64,000 bases of DNA, taken from the NCBI GenBank assembly GCA_965222335.1, contig OZ244944.1, positions 3,162,001 to 3,226,000 of the forward strand, given 5' to 3'. Source of the DNA: G965222335 sp965222335. Its GTDB lineage: Bacteria > Pseudomonadota > Gammaproteobacteria > Pseudomonadales > Halieaceae. Numbering within the stretch: the stretch's first letter is position 1; every line of letters begins with the position of its first letter. The translations under genes and the position numbers were made by a program. A model generated the notes under the pieces. The model ran no database searches. It had not been told where the DNA came from and saw only the letters and a program-made list of their open reading frames with translations. Positions 41,200 to 51,103 of the stretch are shown in pieces.

Positions 41200-42683
41200 T
41201 GGCCTCGCGCATCGACAGTGCCGATACGCACAGCCTGGATGCGCTGCTGGGCCAGCAGACCGGCAGCGACGTGGTGGTGACCGGGGTAGCCCTCGACAGC
41301 CGCCGGGTGCGTCCGGGGGACCTGTTCCTGGCCCTGGCCGGGGAGACCCACGACGGTCGCCAGTTCATGGAGCAGGCCGTCGCCAACGGCGCCGTGGCGA
41401 TTGCGGCGGAAGCACCCGCGACCGGTTTTGTCGATGCCCTGCCGGTGCCCCTGATCGAGATACCCGAACTGTTTCAGGAGGCGGGCGGCATTGCCGCGCG
41501 TTTCCACGGTGACCCCACCCGGACGATGCACGTGGTCGGGGTCACCGGTACCAATGGCAAGACCACCACCAGCCGCCTGGTGGCGCAGCTGTCACGCCTG
41601 CAGGGCGCGCCCTGCGGGGTCATCGGCACCCTGGGCGCGAGCCTGGACGAGGCGGTCACCGCCGCGGGCAATACCACCCCGGATCCGGTCGCCCTGCAGG
41701 AACGGCTGGCGGACTGGCACGGTCAGGGGGTGCGCGCGGTGGCGATGGAGGTATCCTCCCACGCCCTGGTGCAGGGGCGGGTCAACGGGGTCCGCTTCGA
41801 CACCGCGGTGTTTACCAACCTGTCCCGGGATCACCTGGATTACCACGGCTCGATGGCGGCCTACGCCCAGGCCAAGATGCGTCTGTTCGCCAGCGAGGGC
41901 CTGCGTTATGGGGTGATCAACGCCGACGATGACCTGGCGCCCCTGGTCGCCGCCCGGGCCCAGGCCAACTGTGAGCTGCTGACCTACTCCGCCGCAGGGG
42001 ATGCCCGCGCCGATGTCCGCGCCCTGCGCAGCGAATTTCATCCCGGCGGGGTTGCCCTCGAGATCGAGACCCCCTGGGGTCGCGGCGCTTTCGAGTCACC
42101 GCTGCCCGGCGTGTTCAATGTCTCCAACCTGCTCGCGGCGATCAGCTGCGCCGTGCTCGCGGGGCACGGCCTGGAACAGGTGCTCGAACGGGTGCCGTCC
42201 CTGCAGCCGGTGCCCGGGCGCCTGCAGCTGATCCCGAATGACCAGGGTATCCAGGTACTGGTGGACTACGCCCATACCCCGGATGCCCTGGAACAGGTCC
42301 TGCGCGCGCTGCGGCCCCAGGTCGCGGGCAAATTGATCACCGTGGTGGGCTGCGGTGGCGATCGTGACCCCGGCAAGCGCCCGGTCATGGGCCGCCTGGC
42401 CTGCGAACTGTCGGACCGGGTCATCATCACCAGCGACAATCCCCGCAGCGAAAATCCCGCGGCGATCATTGCCGATATCGTCACCGGCTGCACCGGCGAG
42501 TTCCAGCAGGAGGTCGACCGCGCCCGGGCGATCGAGACTGCCATCCAGGGTGCGCAGGCCGGTGACTGTGTGCTGATCGCCGGCAAGGGGCACGAGGACT
42601 ACCAGCTGATCGAGGGCCAGCGCCTGCACTTCAGTGACAGCGAGCAGGCGGTGCGGGCGCTTTCGCAGAGGGCAGGCTCATGA
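41196..42683 (+). CDS. murE: UDP-MurNAc-L-Ala-D-Glu:meso-diaminopimelate ligase
   Basis: A 495-residue Mur ligase that adds the third residue of the peptidoglycan stem. P-loop GVTGTNGKTTTSRL is at about 108-121, and the DNPR motif (SDNPRSENP), which selects meso-DAP over lysine, is present, so the wall is of the DAP type. Two adjacent ATGs begin at 41196 and 41199; both overlap the ftsI stop. Confidence 0.98.
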   Translation: MMASRIDSADTHSLDALLGQQTGSDVVVTGVALDSRRVRPGDLFLALAGETHDGRQFMEQAVANGAVAIAAEAPATGFVDALPVPLIEIPELFQEAGGIAARFHGDPTRTMHVVGVTGTNGKTTTSRLVAQLSRLQGAPCGVIGTLGASLDEAVTAAGNTTPDPVALQERLADWHGQGVRAVAMEVSSHALVQGRVNGVRFDTAVFTNLSRDHLDYHGSMAAYAQAKMRLFASEGLRYGVINADDDLAPLVAARAQANCELLTYSAAGDARADVRALRSEFHPGGVALEIETPWGRGAFESPLPGVFNVSNLLAAISCAVLAGHGLEQVLERVPSLQPVPGRLQLIPNDQGIQVLVDYAHTPDALEQVLRALRPQVAGKLITVVGCGGDRDPGKRPVMGRLACELSDRVIITSDNPRSENPAAIIADIVTGCTGEFQQEVDRARAIETAIQGAQAGDCVLIAGKGHEDYQLIEGQRLHFSDSEQAVRALSQRAGS

Positions 42684-44047
42684 TGCGTCCCTTTACCCTC
42701 GGCGAACTGGCCGCACCGCTGCAGGCACGGCACCTGGGGGCGGACGTCACCGTGAACAGCGTGTTTACCGACAGCCGCAAGCCGCAGGCTGGTGGCCTGT
42801 TCGTGGCCCTGATGGGTGAACATTTCGACGGCCATGACTTCCTGGGCCAGGTCGCGGCCGAGGGCGCGGTTGCCGCCGTGGTGTCCACAGCAACGGATAG
42901 CTCACTGCCGCGCCTGCAGGTGGCCGATACCGGCGCCGCCCTGGGCGCGATCGCCGCCTACAACCGCAGCCTCTATACCGGCCCGCTGGTCGCGATCACT
43001 GGCAGCAGCGGCAAGACCACAGTCAAGAACCTGGTGCGCGCGGTGCTGGCCCAGCGCGGCAACACCCTGGCCACCGAGGGGAACCTGAATAACGAGATCG
43101 GCGTCCCCCTGACGCTGCTGCGCCTGGCACCGGAACACGCCTTCGCGGTGGTGGAAATGGGCGCCGGCAAACCCAACGACATCGCGCCGCTCTGCGACCT
43201 TGCGCTGCCGGATGTCTCGGTGCTGCTTAATGCGATGCCGGCGCATCTCGAGGGCTTTGGCTCGGTAGATGCCGTGGCCGAGACCAAGGGCGCTATCTAC
43301 GCCGGCCTGCGCGACCGCGGTACCGCGATCATCAACGCCGACTCCCCCTACGCCCGCAGCTGGCGCGCCCGTGCCGGCAGCGCCAGCGTGCTCGACTTCG
43401 GCCTGGAAAAGCCCGCTGCGATCAGCGCCAGTGCGATCGCCAGCCGCGGCACCGCTGGTATCAGCTTTATCGCCACCACCCCGGCCGGCGATGCACCGGT
43501 CACCCTGCGCCTGCCCGGGCGGCACAACGTTGCCAACGCCCTGGCCGCGATCGCCGTGGGTCTCGCCTGCGGCCTGAACCTGGGAGAAATCACCGCGGGC
43601 CTGGCCACCGTGGCGCCGATGGCGGGGCGCATGGCCGTGCTTGCGGGCATCGAGGGCAGCACGGTGATCGATGACTGTTACAACGCCAATCCCGGCTCGG
43701 TGCGCGCGGCGATAGACGCCCTCGCCGACTGCGGCGGGCGTCGCACCCTGCTGCTGGGGGCGATGCGGGAGCTGGGTGCCGACAGCGAGCGCCTGCACCG
43801 CGAGATCGGCGAGTACGCCCGTGACCGCGACATCGAGCGCTTCTGGGGCGTCGGCCCGGAACTGGCTCCGGCGGTAACGGCCTTTGGCCAGGGCGGACAG
43901 CATTTCAGCGACCGTGAAGCGGCTGCCGCCGCCCTGGCCGGTGCGGTGACGGCGGAGGATACCCTGCTGGTCAAGGGCTCCCGTGGCGCGGCAATGGAAA
44001 GCCTGCTGGCGGCGCTGGCGCCTGCGGCAACAGAGGCGGGGGACTGA
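42680..44047 (+). CDS. murF: UDP-MurNAc-tripeptide:D-Ala-D-Ala ligase
   Basis: A 455-residue Mur ligase that adds D-Ala-D-Ala to the tripeptide. P-loop ITGSSGKTTVKNLV, conserved GNLNNEIGVPLTLL and the C-terminal DDCYNANPGSVRAAI block are all seen. Start overlaps murE by 4 bp (ATGATG); mraY begins 2 bp after its stop. Confidence 0.98.
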   Translation: MMRPFTLGELAAPLQARHLGADVTVNSVFTDSRKPQAGGLFVALMGEHFDGHDFLGQVAAEGAVAAVVSTATDSSLPRLQVADTGAALGAIAAYNRSLYTGPLVAITGSSGKTTVKNLVRAVLAQRGNTLATEGNLNNEIGVPLTLLRLAPEHAFAVVEMGAGKPNDIAPLCDLALPDVSVLLNAMPAHLEGFGSVDAVAETKGAIYAGLRDRGTAIINADSPYARSWRARAGSASVLDFGLEKPAAISASAIASRGTAGISFIATTPAGDAPVTLRLPGRHNVANALAAIAVGLACGLNLGEITAGLATVAPMAGRMAVLAGIEGSTVIDDCYNANPGSVRAAIDALADCGGRRTLLLGAMRELGADSERLHREIGEYARDRDIERFWGVGPELAPAVTAFGQGGQHFSDREAAAAALAGAVTAEDTLLVKGSRGAAMESLLAALAPAATEAGD

Positions 44048-44049
44048 TC

Positions 44050-45132
44050 ATGCTGTTGCTGCTGGCCGAGTACCTCACCCAGTTCAATCCCAACTTCCAG
44101 GTGTTCGAATACCTGACCCTGCGCGGCATTCTCGCGGCAGGTACCGCCCTGATTATTTCCCTGCTGGTGGGGCCGGGGATGATCCGGCGTCTCAATCACT
44201 ACCAGGTGGGACAGTCGGTACGCACCGACGGTCCCCAGACCCACCTGAGCAAGAGTGGCACCCCGACCATGGGCGGTGCCCTGATCCTGGTGGCGGTCGC
44301 AGTCAGCAGCCTGCTCTGGGGCGACCTGGGTAACGCCTACCTGTGGATCGCCCTGCTGGTGACCGGGGTGTTTGGCGCCGTGGGCTGGGTCGATGACTAC
44401 CGCAAGGTGGTGGAGCGGGATTCCCGCGGCCTGCCGGCCCGCTGGAAGTATTTCTGGCAGTCCACCGCCGGGCTCGCCGCCGCGTGCTACCTGTTCTTCG
44501 CCTATGACACGCCCGTCACGACCGAACTCTACGTGCCCTTCTTCAAGGACTTCGCCTGGAGCATGGGGCCGCTGTTTATCCTGCTGGCCTACTTCGTGAT
44601 CGTGGGCGCCAGCAACGCGGTCAACCTGACCGACGGTCTCGACGGCCTGGCAATCCTGCCCACGGTGATGGTGGGCACCGCCCTCGGCGTGATCGCCTAC
44701 CTGACCGGCCGGGTGGACTTTGCTGCCTACCTGCACATTCCCTACGTGGCGGGGAGTGGCGAGCTGGCCGTATTCTGCGGCGCGATCGCCGGCGCCGGGC
44801 TGGGCTTTTTGTGGTTCAACACCTATCCCGCACAGGTCTTCATGGGTGACGTGGGCGCCCTGGCCCTGGGCGCGGCCCTGGGGACGGTGGCGGTGATCAC
44901 CCGTCACGAGATCGTCTTTTTCATCATGGGCGGCATTTTTGTGCTGGAAACCGTATCGGTCATCCTGCAGGTGGCGTCCTTCAAGTTGACCGGCAAGCGC
45001 ATTTTTCGCATGGCGCCGATTCATCACCACTTTGAGCTCAAGGGCTGGCCGGAGCCGCGCGTGATCGTGCGCTTCTGGATCATCACCGTGATGCTGGTGC
45101 TGTTTGGGCTGGCGACACTGAAGCTGCGTTAG
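44050..45132 (+). CDS. mraY: Phospho-N-acetylmuramoyl-pentapeptide-transferase
   Basis: A 360-residue polytopic membrane enzyme with about ten transmembrane segments that makes lipid I from UDP-MurNAc-pentapeptide and undecaprenyl phosphate. Catalytic/metal motifs: VDDYRKV (Asp pair), NLTDGLDGLA, and the HHHFELKGWPEPRVI loop. Same length as E. coli MraY (360). Confidence 0.98.
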   Translation: MLLLLAEYLTQFNPNFQVFEYLTLRGILAAGTALIISLLVGPGMIRRLNHYQVGQSVRTDGPQTHLSKSGTPTMGGALILVAVAVSSLLWGDLGNAYLWIALLVTGVFGAVGWVDDYRKVVERDSRGLPARWKYFWQSTAGLAAACYLFFAYDTPVTTELYVPFFKDFAWSMGPLFILLAYFVIVGASNAVNLTDGLDGLAILPTVMVGTALGVIAYLTGRVDFAAYLHIPYVAGSGELAVFCGAIAGAGLGFLWFNTYPAQVFMGDVGALALGAALGTVAVITRHEIVFFIMGGIFVLETVSVILQVASFKLTGKRIFRMAPIHHHFELKGWPEPRVIVRFWIITVMLVLFGLATLKLR

Positions 45133-45144
45133 GCGGGAAGGGGA

Positions 45145-46518
45145 GTGCAAGTAGCAGTGGCACAGGATTTGATCGCAAGCAGTGAGTCCCGGGTGATATT
45201 CGGCCTGGGCGTCACCGGTCTGTCCTGCGCGCGTTTCCTGTATGCCCGGGGTCTCGACTTCAGCGTGGTCGACACCCGCGACAAGCCACCTGGCCTGGAC
45301 ACGCTGCGCAGCGAGATGCCGCAGGTGCCGGTATTTGTGGGAGAGATTCCCGGGTCTTTGCTGGACAGCGCCGGGGAGCTGATTGTCAGCCCGGGGGTGG
45401 CTCTCAGCGAAGCCCACGTGCAGCGGGCGATTAACGCCGGCGCGCATGTGCTGGGGGATGTCGACCTGTTTGTGCAGGAAGCAAAGGCGCCGGTGATCGG
45501 GATTACCGGTTCCAATGCCAAGTCCACGGTGACTGAACTGCTGGGGGCCATGGCCCGGGCGGCGCAGCTGGATGTCGGCGTGGGTGGCAACCTGGGTACC
45601 CCGGCGCTGGACCTGCTGGCACCAGACCGGGACCTGTACGTGCTGGAACTCTCCAGCTTCCAGCTGGAGCGGGCCGGTGACCTGGGCCTGGCGGTGGCGA
45701 CAGTGCTGAATGTGAGTGCCGACCACCTCGACCGCCACGGCAGCCTGCCCCTGTACCACCAGGCCAAGCACCGGATTTTCCGCGGCTGCAAGGCGGCCGT
45801 GGTCCACCGCGACGACACCCTGACGGTGCCGCTGCTGGGCGAGGACGTGCGCGTGTTCAGCTGGCGCCTGCGCGAGCCCGAGCTGCAGGGTTTTGGCCTG
45901 CGCCGGGAAGACGATGGCACGGAAATGATTTACCACGGCTTCGAGGCCTTGCTGCCCGTGGCGGAAGTCGGCCTTGCCGGGCGCCACAACCTCGGCAATG
46001 TGCTCGCCGCCCTGGCCCTGGGCCACGCCGCGGGACTTGAGCGCGAGCCGATGCTCACCGCCGTGCGCGAGTTCGGCGGCCTGCCGCACCGCTGCCAGCC
46101 GGTGGCCACCCATGCCGGGGTGCGTTACGTGAACGACTCCAAGGGCACCAACGTCGGCGCCGCGATTGCTGCCCTGGAAGGCCTGGGGGACGCAGGCAAT
46201 GTCTGGCTGATCGCCGGCGGCCAGGCCAAGGGCGCGGATTTTGCTGCGCTGCGCGACGTGGTCGCGCGGCGCTGCCGGCAGGTGCTGGTGCTGGGTGAGG
46301 CGGCGCCGGCCCTGGAAGCCGCGCTGGCAGAGCGGGTGGCGGTCACCCGGGTAGCGGATATGGCTGAGGCGGTGCGCCTTGCTGCCGCCGGTGCCGAGCC
46401 GGGGGACCTGGTCCTGCTGTCACCCGCCTGCGCCAGCTTCGACATGTTCAGCGGATACGCGGCCCGCGGCGAGGCCTTTGTGGCTGCGGTTCGCACGCTG
46501 GGGGAGGGGGACGCATGA
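45145..46518 (+). CDS. murD: UDP-MurNAc-L-alanine:D-glutamate ligase
   Basis: A 457-residue Mur ligase adding D-Glu. The N-terminal UDP-binding motif is GLGVTGLSCARFL. The P-loop reads TGSNAKSTV with Ala in place of the usual Gly, a variant I recall from Pseudomonas MurD, so probably functional. A GTG at 45145 is used; GTG 45157 is also possible. Last residues overlap ftsW by 4 bp. Confidence 0.97.
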   Translation: MQVAVAQDLIASSESRVIFGLGVTGLSCARFLYARGLDFSVVDTRDKPPGLDTLRSEMPQVPVFVGEIPGSLLDSAGELIVSPGVALSEAHVQRAINAGAHVLGDVDLFVQEAKAPVIGITGSNAKSTVTELLGAMARAAQLDVGVGGNLGTPALDLLAPDRDLYVLELSSFQLERAGDLGLAVATVLNVSADHLDRHGSLPLYHQAKHRIFRGCKAAVVHRDDTLTVPLLGEDVRVFSWRLREPELQGFGLRREDDGTEMIYHGFEALLPVAEVGLAGRHNLGNVLAALALGHAAGLEREPMLTAVREFGGLPHRCQPVATHAGVRYVNDSKGTNVGAAIAALEGLGDAGNVWLIAGGQAKGADFAALRDVVARRCRQVLVLGEAAPALEAALAERVAVTRVADMAEAVRLAAAGAEPGDLVLLSPACASFDMFSGYAARGEAFVAAVRTLGEGDA

Positions 46519-47651
46519 CCATCGCCGGTGTCACCCTCAAACTCCCGAACCTGGACCCGCTGCTGTCTCTCACCGGGCTGGCCCTGTTGCTGGTGGGCCT
46601 GGTGGCGATCAGCTCCGCCTCCATCGAGTACGCCGACTGGCATTTCCAGAATCCCTGGTTCCATGCCATACGGCATGTGATTTACATCGCGCTGGCGCTG
46701 ATGGCGGCGACCGTGACCTACCTGATACCCCAGGACTGGTGGTCGCGCAGCGGCGCGGCCCTGTTGCTCGCGGCCCTGTCGCTGCTGATCCTGGTGCTGT
46801 TGCCGGGCATCGGCAAGGACGTCAATGGCTCCCAGCGCTGGCTGCCCCTGGGACCCTTTACCCTGCAGCCCTCGGAATTCGCCAAGCTGGCGATGGTGGT
46901 CTATCTCGCCGGCTACCTGGTGCGACAGGCGGAGGCGGTGCGCAGCAGCTGGCAGGGTTTCCTGCGGCCCATGGCGGTGCTCGGCTTCGTCGCCCTGCTG
47001 CTGATGGCGGAGCCGGACTTCGGTGCCACCGTGATCGTTGCCGGTACCGCCCTGGGCATGCTGTTTCTCGCCGGCGCCCGCCTGTTGCACTTTGTCACCG
47101 TGCTGGCGTTGAGTGTGGGCGGACTGGTCGCCCTGGTACTGAGTGCCCCCTACCGGGTGCAGCGCCTGACTGCCTACACCGATCCCTGGGCAGACCCCTT
47201 CGGCAGCGGCTTCCAGCTGATTCAGTCGCTGATTGCCTTCGGCCGCGGCGAGTGGCTGGGCGTGGGCCTGGGCAACAGCGTGCAGAAGCTCTTTTATCTG
47301 CCCGAGGCGCACACGGACTTTGTATTCTCGATCTGGGCCGAGGAAACGGGCTTTGTCGGCGCCAGCCTGGTGATCGGGCTGTTCGCCGCCCTCATCGGCC
47401 GCATTCTCTGGGTGGGGCGCCAGGCGAACCTCGCCGGCCAGGCCTTTGGAGCCTACCTGTGCTTCGGCGTCGCCCTGGTGTTCTCCGGGCAGGCCTTCGT
47501 CAATATGGGCGTGAGCTCCGGCCTGCTGCCGACCAAGGGCTTGACCCTGCCCTTCATCAGTTACGGCGGCACCAGCCTGATCGTGTGCTGCTGCATGCTG
47601 GCCATGGTGCTGCGGGTGCAGAGTGACCTGGCCGCGGGAGGCAGGCGATGA
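46515..47651 (+). CDS. ftsW: Septal peptidoglycan glycosyltransferase FtsW
   Basis: A 378-residue SEDS-family membrane protein with ten hydrophobic segments, which polymerises lipid II together with FtsI. SEDS features are visible: QRWLPLGPFTLQPSEFAKLA, the long periplasmic loop with PEAHTDFVFSIWAEETGF, and the C-terminal LPFISYGGTSLI. Overlaps murD and murG by 4 bp each. Confidence 0.97.
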   Translation: MTIAGVTLKLPNLDPLLSLTGLALLLVGLVAISSASIEYADWHFQNPWFHAIRHVIYIALALMAATVTYLIPQDWWSRSGAALLLAALSLLILVLLPGIGKDVNGSQRWLPLGPFTLQPSEFAKLAMVVYLAGYLVRQAEAVRSSWQGFLRPMAVLGFVALLLMAEPDFGATVIVAGTALGMLFLAGARLLHFVTVLALSVGGLVALVLSAPYRVQRLTAYTDPWADPFGSGFQLIQSLIAFGRGEWLGVGLGNSVQKLFYLPEAHTDFVFSIWAEETGFVGASLVIGLFAALIGRILWVGRQANLAGQAFGAYLCFGVALVFSGQAFVNMGVSSGLLPTKGLTLPFISYGGTSLIVCCCMLAMVLRVQSDLAAGGRR

Positions 47652-48745
47652 GCCTGCCGGGCTGCTTCCTGGTCGCCGCCGGCGGAACCGGTGGCCACGT
47701 GTATCCCGCTCTCGCGGTGGCGCGCGCCCTGCAGGAACGCGGGCACCGGGTGGAGTGGGCTGGCACCGAGCGCGACCTGGAGGCGCGCGTGGTACCGGCG
47801 GCGGGCATTCCCCTGCATACACTCTCAACCCGCGGGGTGCGCGGCAAAAACCTGTGGCAGACCCTGGTGGGGATGGTGCTGCTGCTCTGGTCCCTGGTGC
47901 AGGCCCTGCTGCTGCTGCGCCGGGTGAAACCCGACGTGGTGGTGGGCATGGGTGGCTACGTGACCGGCCCGGTAGGGCTGATGGCCTGGCTGCTGCGCCG
48001 GCCGCTTCTGATCCAGGAGCAGAACGCCGTGGCGGGCACCACCAATCGCCTGCTGGCCCCCCTCGCGCGGCGCATCGTCGCCGGCTTCCCCGGGGCCTTC
48101 AAGGACCGGGATGATGTCCTGGAGCTCGGCAACCCCCTGCGCGCGGAGCTGATGGTCGCGGCCGGGGAGCACCCCTGGCAGTACCACGGCGAGCGGCCGC
48201 TGCGCATGCTGGTGGCCGGCGGCAGCCTGGGCGCGCGGCCGATCAACGATCTGTTGCCCGGCGTGGTGCGCAGCCTGCTGAAGGAGTGCGGCAATGATGC
48301 GCTGCAGGTCTGGCACCAGACCGGCGCGGCCCAGGAAGACGCGGTGCGCCAGGCCTACGGCCAATACCTGGACAAGGGCGTGCGCGTGGCGCCCTTTATC
48401 GACGATATGGCCGCTGCCTATGCCTGGGCCGACCTGGTGCTGTGTCGCGCCGGTGCCCTCACGGTGGCGGAACTGGCGGTGATGGGGCGCCCGGCCCTGC
48501 TGATCCCGCTGCCGCACGCGATCGACGATCACCAGACCCGCAATGCCCGCGCCCTCACAGATGCCGGCGGCGGCCTGCTGCTGCGCCAGAGTGAAATCAG
48601 TGCGGCCTCCCTGCAGCAGATTCTGCAGGGCTACCTCGACAACCCCCAGCGCCTGGCGGCCATGGCGCGCGCGGCGAAAAGCGCCGGGCGCCCCGAGGCG
48701 ACCCGGCAGGTGGCGGACTGCTGCGAGGAGCTGTTGCATGATTGA
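47648..48745 (+). CDS. murG: Lipid II synthase MurG
   Basis: A 365-residue GT-B glycosyltransferase that adds GlcNAc to lipid I on the inner leaflet. N-terminal GGTGGHVYPALAVA, the GGSLGARPIND donor loop, and the C-terminal CRAGALTVAEL / PLPHAIDDHQTRNA motifs are present. Overlaps ftsW by 4 bp and murC by 8 bp. Confidence 0.98.
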   Translation: MSLPGCFLVAAGGTGGHVYPALAVARALQERGHRVEWAGTERDLEARVVPAAGIPLHTLSTRGVRGKNLWQTLVGMVLLLWSLVQALLLLRRVKPDVVVGMGGYVTGPVGLMAWLLRRPLLIQEQNAVAGTTNRLLAPLARRIVAGFPGAFKDRDDVLELGNPLRAELMVAAGEHPWQYHGERPLRMLVAGGSLGARPINDLLPGVVRSLLKECGNDALQVWHQTGAAQEDAVRQAYGQYLDKGVRVAPFIDDMAAAYAWADLVLCRAGALTVAELAVMGRPALLIPLPHAIDDHQTRNARALTDAGGGLLLRQSEISAASLQQILQGYLDNPQRLAAMARAAKSAGRPEATRQVADCCEELLHD

Positions 48746-50174
48746 GCGCAGCGTGTACAGCGTGCCGGAAATGCGTCGCATCCGCCGCATCCACATGATC
48801 GGTATCGGCGGTACCGGCATGAGCGGGATCGCCGAGGTGCTGGTCAACCTGGGCTACGATGTCGCCGGCTCGGACCTGCGCCGCAGCCCGGTGACCGATC
48901 GCCTGCAGGCCCTGGGTATTGAAGTGTTCTTTGGCCACGCCGCGGCCAACATCGGCCGGGCCGATGTGGTGGTGAGCTCCAGCGCGGTCAAGGACGATAA
49001 TCCCGAGGTCACCGCCGCCCGTGAGGCGCGGATTCCGGTGGTGCCGCGGGCGGAGATGCTGGCGGAGCTGATGCGCTACCGCCACGGCATCGCGGTGGCC
49101 GGCACCCACGGCAAGACTACTACCACCAGCCTGATCGCAGCGATCTTTGGTGCCGCGGGCCTGGACCCGACTTTCGTGATCGGCGGCCTGGTCAACAGCA
49201 TTGGCAGCAACGCCCAGCTGGGTGCCAGCCGCTTCCTGATTGCCGAGGCGGACGAGAGCGATGCCTCCTTCCTGCACCTGCAGCCCATGGCCACGGTGAT
49301 CACCAATATCGAAGCCGATCACATGGAAACCTACGGCGGTGACTTCGCGGTATTGCGCAGCACCTTCCTGGATTTCCTGCACAACCTGCCTTTCTACGGA
49401 GTGGCGGTCCTGTGCGTGGACGACCCGGTGGTCGCCGGGCTACTCCCTGACCTCAGCCGGCAGGTGCTGACCTACGGCTTTGCCGAAGAGGCGGACTTCC
49501 GCATTACCGAGATGACGCCCGAGGGCCTGGTGACACGCTTCAGCGTATCGCGCCCGGGCGACATGGCGCCGCTGAGTGTGGCCCTGAATATGCCGGGGCG
49601 GCACAACGTGCTCAATGCCACCGCGGCGATCGCCGTGGCCTCTGACGAGGGCCTGGAAGATGCGGCCATTATCCGGGGCCTGGAGGAGTTCGCCGGCGTC
49701 GGTCGCCGCTTTACCCGCCTGGGCGAACTGCAGCTTGCACAGGGCAGTGTGCTGCTGGTGGACGACTACGGCCACCATCCCACGGAAGTGCGCGCCACCC
49801 TGGAGAGCGCGCGCCAGGCCTGGCCCGAACGGCGCCTGGTGATGATTTACCAGCCGCACCGTTTCTCGCGCACCCGCGACCTGTACGAAGACTTTGTCGC
49901 CGTGCTCTCCCGCTGTGACGCCCTCTTGCTCCTGGACGTGTACCCGGCGGGGGAGGACCCGATACCCGGAGCCGACAGCCGCAGCCTTACCCGCAGCATC
50001 CGCCAGCGCGGCCAGCTGGAGCCGGTGTTTGTCGAGGGACCCGAGGCGGTGCCGGGCGTGCTCGCGGAAGTACTCCGGGATGGCGATGTATTGATTACCC
50101 AGGGCGCGGGCAATATCGGCCGCCTGGCCCAGGACCTGCAGGCCCTGGGTAGCCTGCGTGGAGGTGCGGCATGA
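48738..50174 (+). CDS. murC: UDP-N-acetylmuramate:L-alanine ligase
   Basis: A 478-residue Mur ligase adding L-Ala, the first stem residue. The start at 48738 (MIERSVYSVPEMRRI) is chosen; a much longer upstream frame runs through murG and is not used. UDP-binding HMIGIGGTGMSGIAEVL and P-loop VAGTHGKTTTTSL are intact, as are the DDYGHHPTEVRATL and YQPHRFSRT blocks. Confidence 0.98.
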   Translation: MIERSVYSVPEMRRIRRIHMIGIGGTGMSGIAEVLVNLGYDVAGSDLRRSPVTDRLQALGIEVFFGHAAANIGRADVVVSSSAVKDDNPEVTAAREARIPVVPRAEMLAELMRYRHGIAVAGTHGKTTTTSLIAAIFGAAGLDPTFVIGGLVNSIGSNAQLGASRFLIAEADESDASFLHLQPMATVITNIEADHMETYGGDFAVLRSTFLDFLHNLPFYGVAVLCVDDPVVAGLLPDLSRQVLTYGFAEEADFRITEMTPEGLVTRFSVSRPGDMAPLSVALNMPGRHNVLNATAAIAVASDEGLEDAAIIRGLEEFAGVGRRFTRLGELQLAQGSVLLVDDYGHHPTEVRATLESARQAWPERRLVMIYQPHRFSRTRDLYEDFVAVLSRCDALLLLDVYPAGEDPIPGADSRSLTRSIRQRGQLEPVFVEGPEAVPGVLAEVLRDGDVLITQGAGNIGRLAQDLQALGSLRGGAA

Positions 50175-51103
50175 GCTGGGCGCAAATCACCGCGGGTCCG
50201 CTGGCGGTGCTGCTGGGCGGGCGCTCCGCCGAGCGCGAGGTCTCACTGATGTCCGGGGCCACGGTGGTCGAGGCCCTGGAGTCCCTCGGCTGCGAGGTAC
50301 GCCAGGTGGACCCGGCGCAGGCGGGCTGGATGCGCGAACTGGAGGGCGTGACCTGTGCCTTCAATGCGCTGCACGGCCCCGGCGGCGAAGACGGCGTAAT
50401 CCAGGGGGCCCTGGAAACCCTGGGCGTACCCTACACCGGTTCCGGGGTGCTGGGCTCGGCCCTGTCCATGGACAAGCAGCGCAGCAAGGAAATCTGGCAG
50501 GGTATCGGCGTGCCCACCGGCGGCTTTGAAACCCTGGCCGCGGACAGTGACTGGGCCGGGGTGATTGCGCGCCTGGGCAAGGTGTTCGTGAAGCCCGCCT
50601 GTGAAGGTTCCAGCATCGGCATGGCCCCGGCAAGCGACGCCGCCTCCCTGGAAGCGGCCTGGCGCGAAGCTTCCCGCTACGGCGGCAGGGTGCTGGCGGA
50701 GCAGTTTATCAATGGTCCCGAATACACCGTGGCGATTCTCGGTGAGCGGGCACTGCCCTCCATTCGCATGGAAACCGATAACGAATTCTACGACTACGAG
50801 GCCAAGTACCTCTCGGATGCCACCCGCTATCACTGCCCCAGCGACCTGGGCCCCGAGGACGAGGCCGAGATCGCCGACCTGGCACTCAGGGCGTTCCGGT
50901 CCCTGGGCTGCAGTGTCTGGGGCCGCACCGACCTGATGCGCGACAGCGACGGCCGCTTCTATGTGCTGGAGGTCAATACCATCCCGGGCATGACCTCCCA
51001 CAGCCTGGTGCCGATGGCGGCGCGTGTGGCGGGAATGGACGTGCCAGCCCTGGTGCGCCGCATCCTGGAATTGAGCTGGGTCCACAGGGGAGGTGCTGCA
51101 TGA
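50171..51103 (+). CDS. ddlB: D-alanine:D-alanine ligase B
   Basis: A 310-residue ATP-grasp ligase producing D-Ala-D-Ala for MurF. Features: VLLGGRSAEREVSLMSG, ALHGPGGEDGVIQG, KPACEGSSIGM and the metal-binding LEVNTIPGMTSHSLVP. Overlaps murC and ftsQ by 4 bp each (ATGA). Confidence 0.98.
   Translation: MSWAQITAGPLAVLLGGRSAEREVSLMSGATVVEALESLGCEVRQVDPAQAGWMRELEGVTCAFNALHGPGGEDGVIQGALETLGVPYTGSGVLGSALSMDKQRSKEIWQGIGVPTGGFETLAADSDWAGVIARLGKVFVKPACEGSSIGMAPASDAASLEAAWREASRYGGRVLAEQFINGPEYTVAILGERALPSIRMETDNEFYDYEAKYLSDATRYHCPSDLGPEDEAEIADLALRAFRSLGCSVWGRTDLMRDSDGRFYVLEVNTIPGMTSHSLVPMAARVAGMDVPALVRRILELSWVHRGGAA

Noticed and set aside
45508..45525. Defective P-loop in MurD (Ala for Gly in SNAKST)
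   Set aside because: I recall the same variant in Pseudomonas MurD; the rest of the enzyme is intact, so it is not evidence of inactivation.
43678..46113. 811-residue open frame on the minus strand across murF, mraY and murD
   Set aside because: His/Gln/Arg-rich low-complexity product antisense to three well-conserved genes; a product of high GC and codon bias, not a gene.
46125..47828. 567-residue minus-strand frame over murD, ftsW and murG
   Set aside because: Antisense to intact essential genes; no recognisable domain, composition of a shadow frame.
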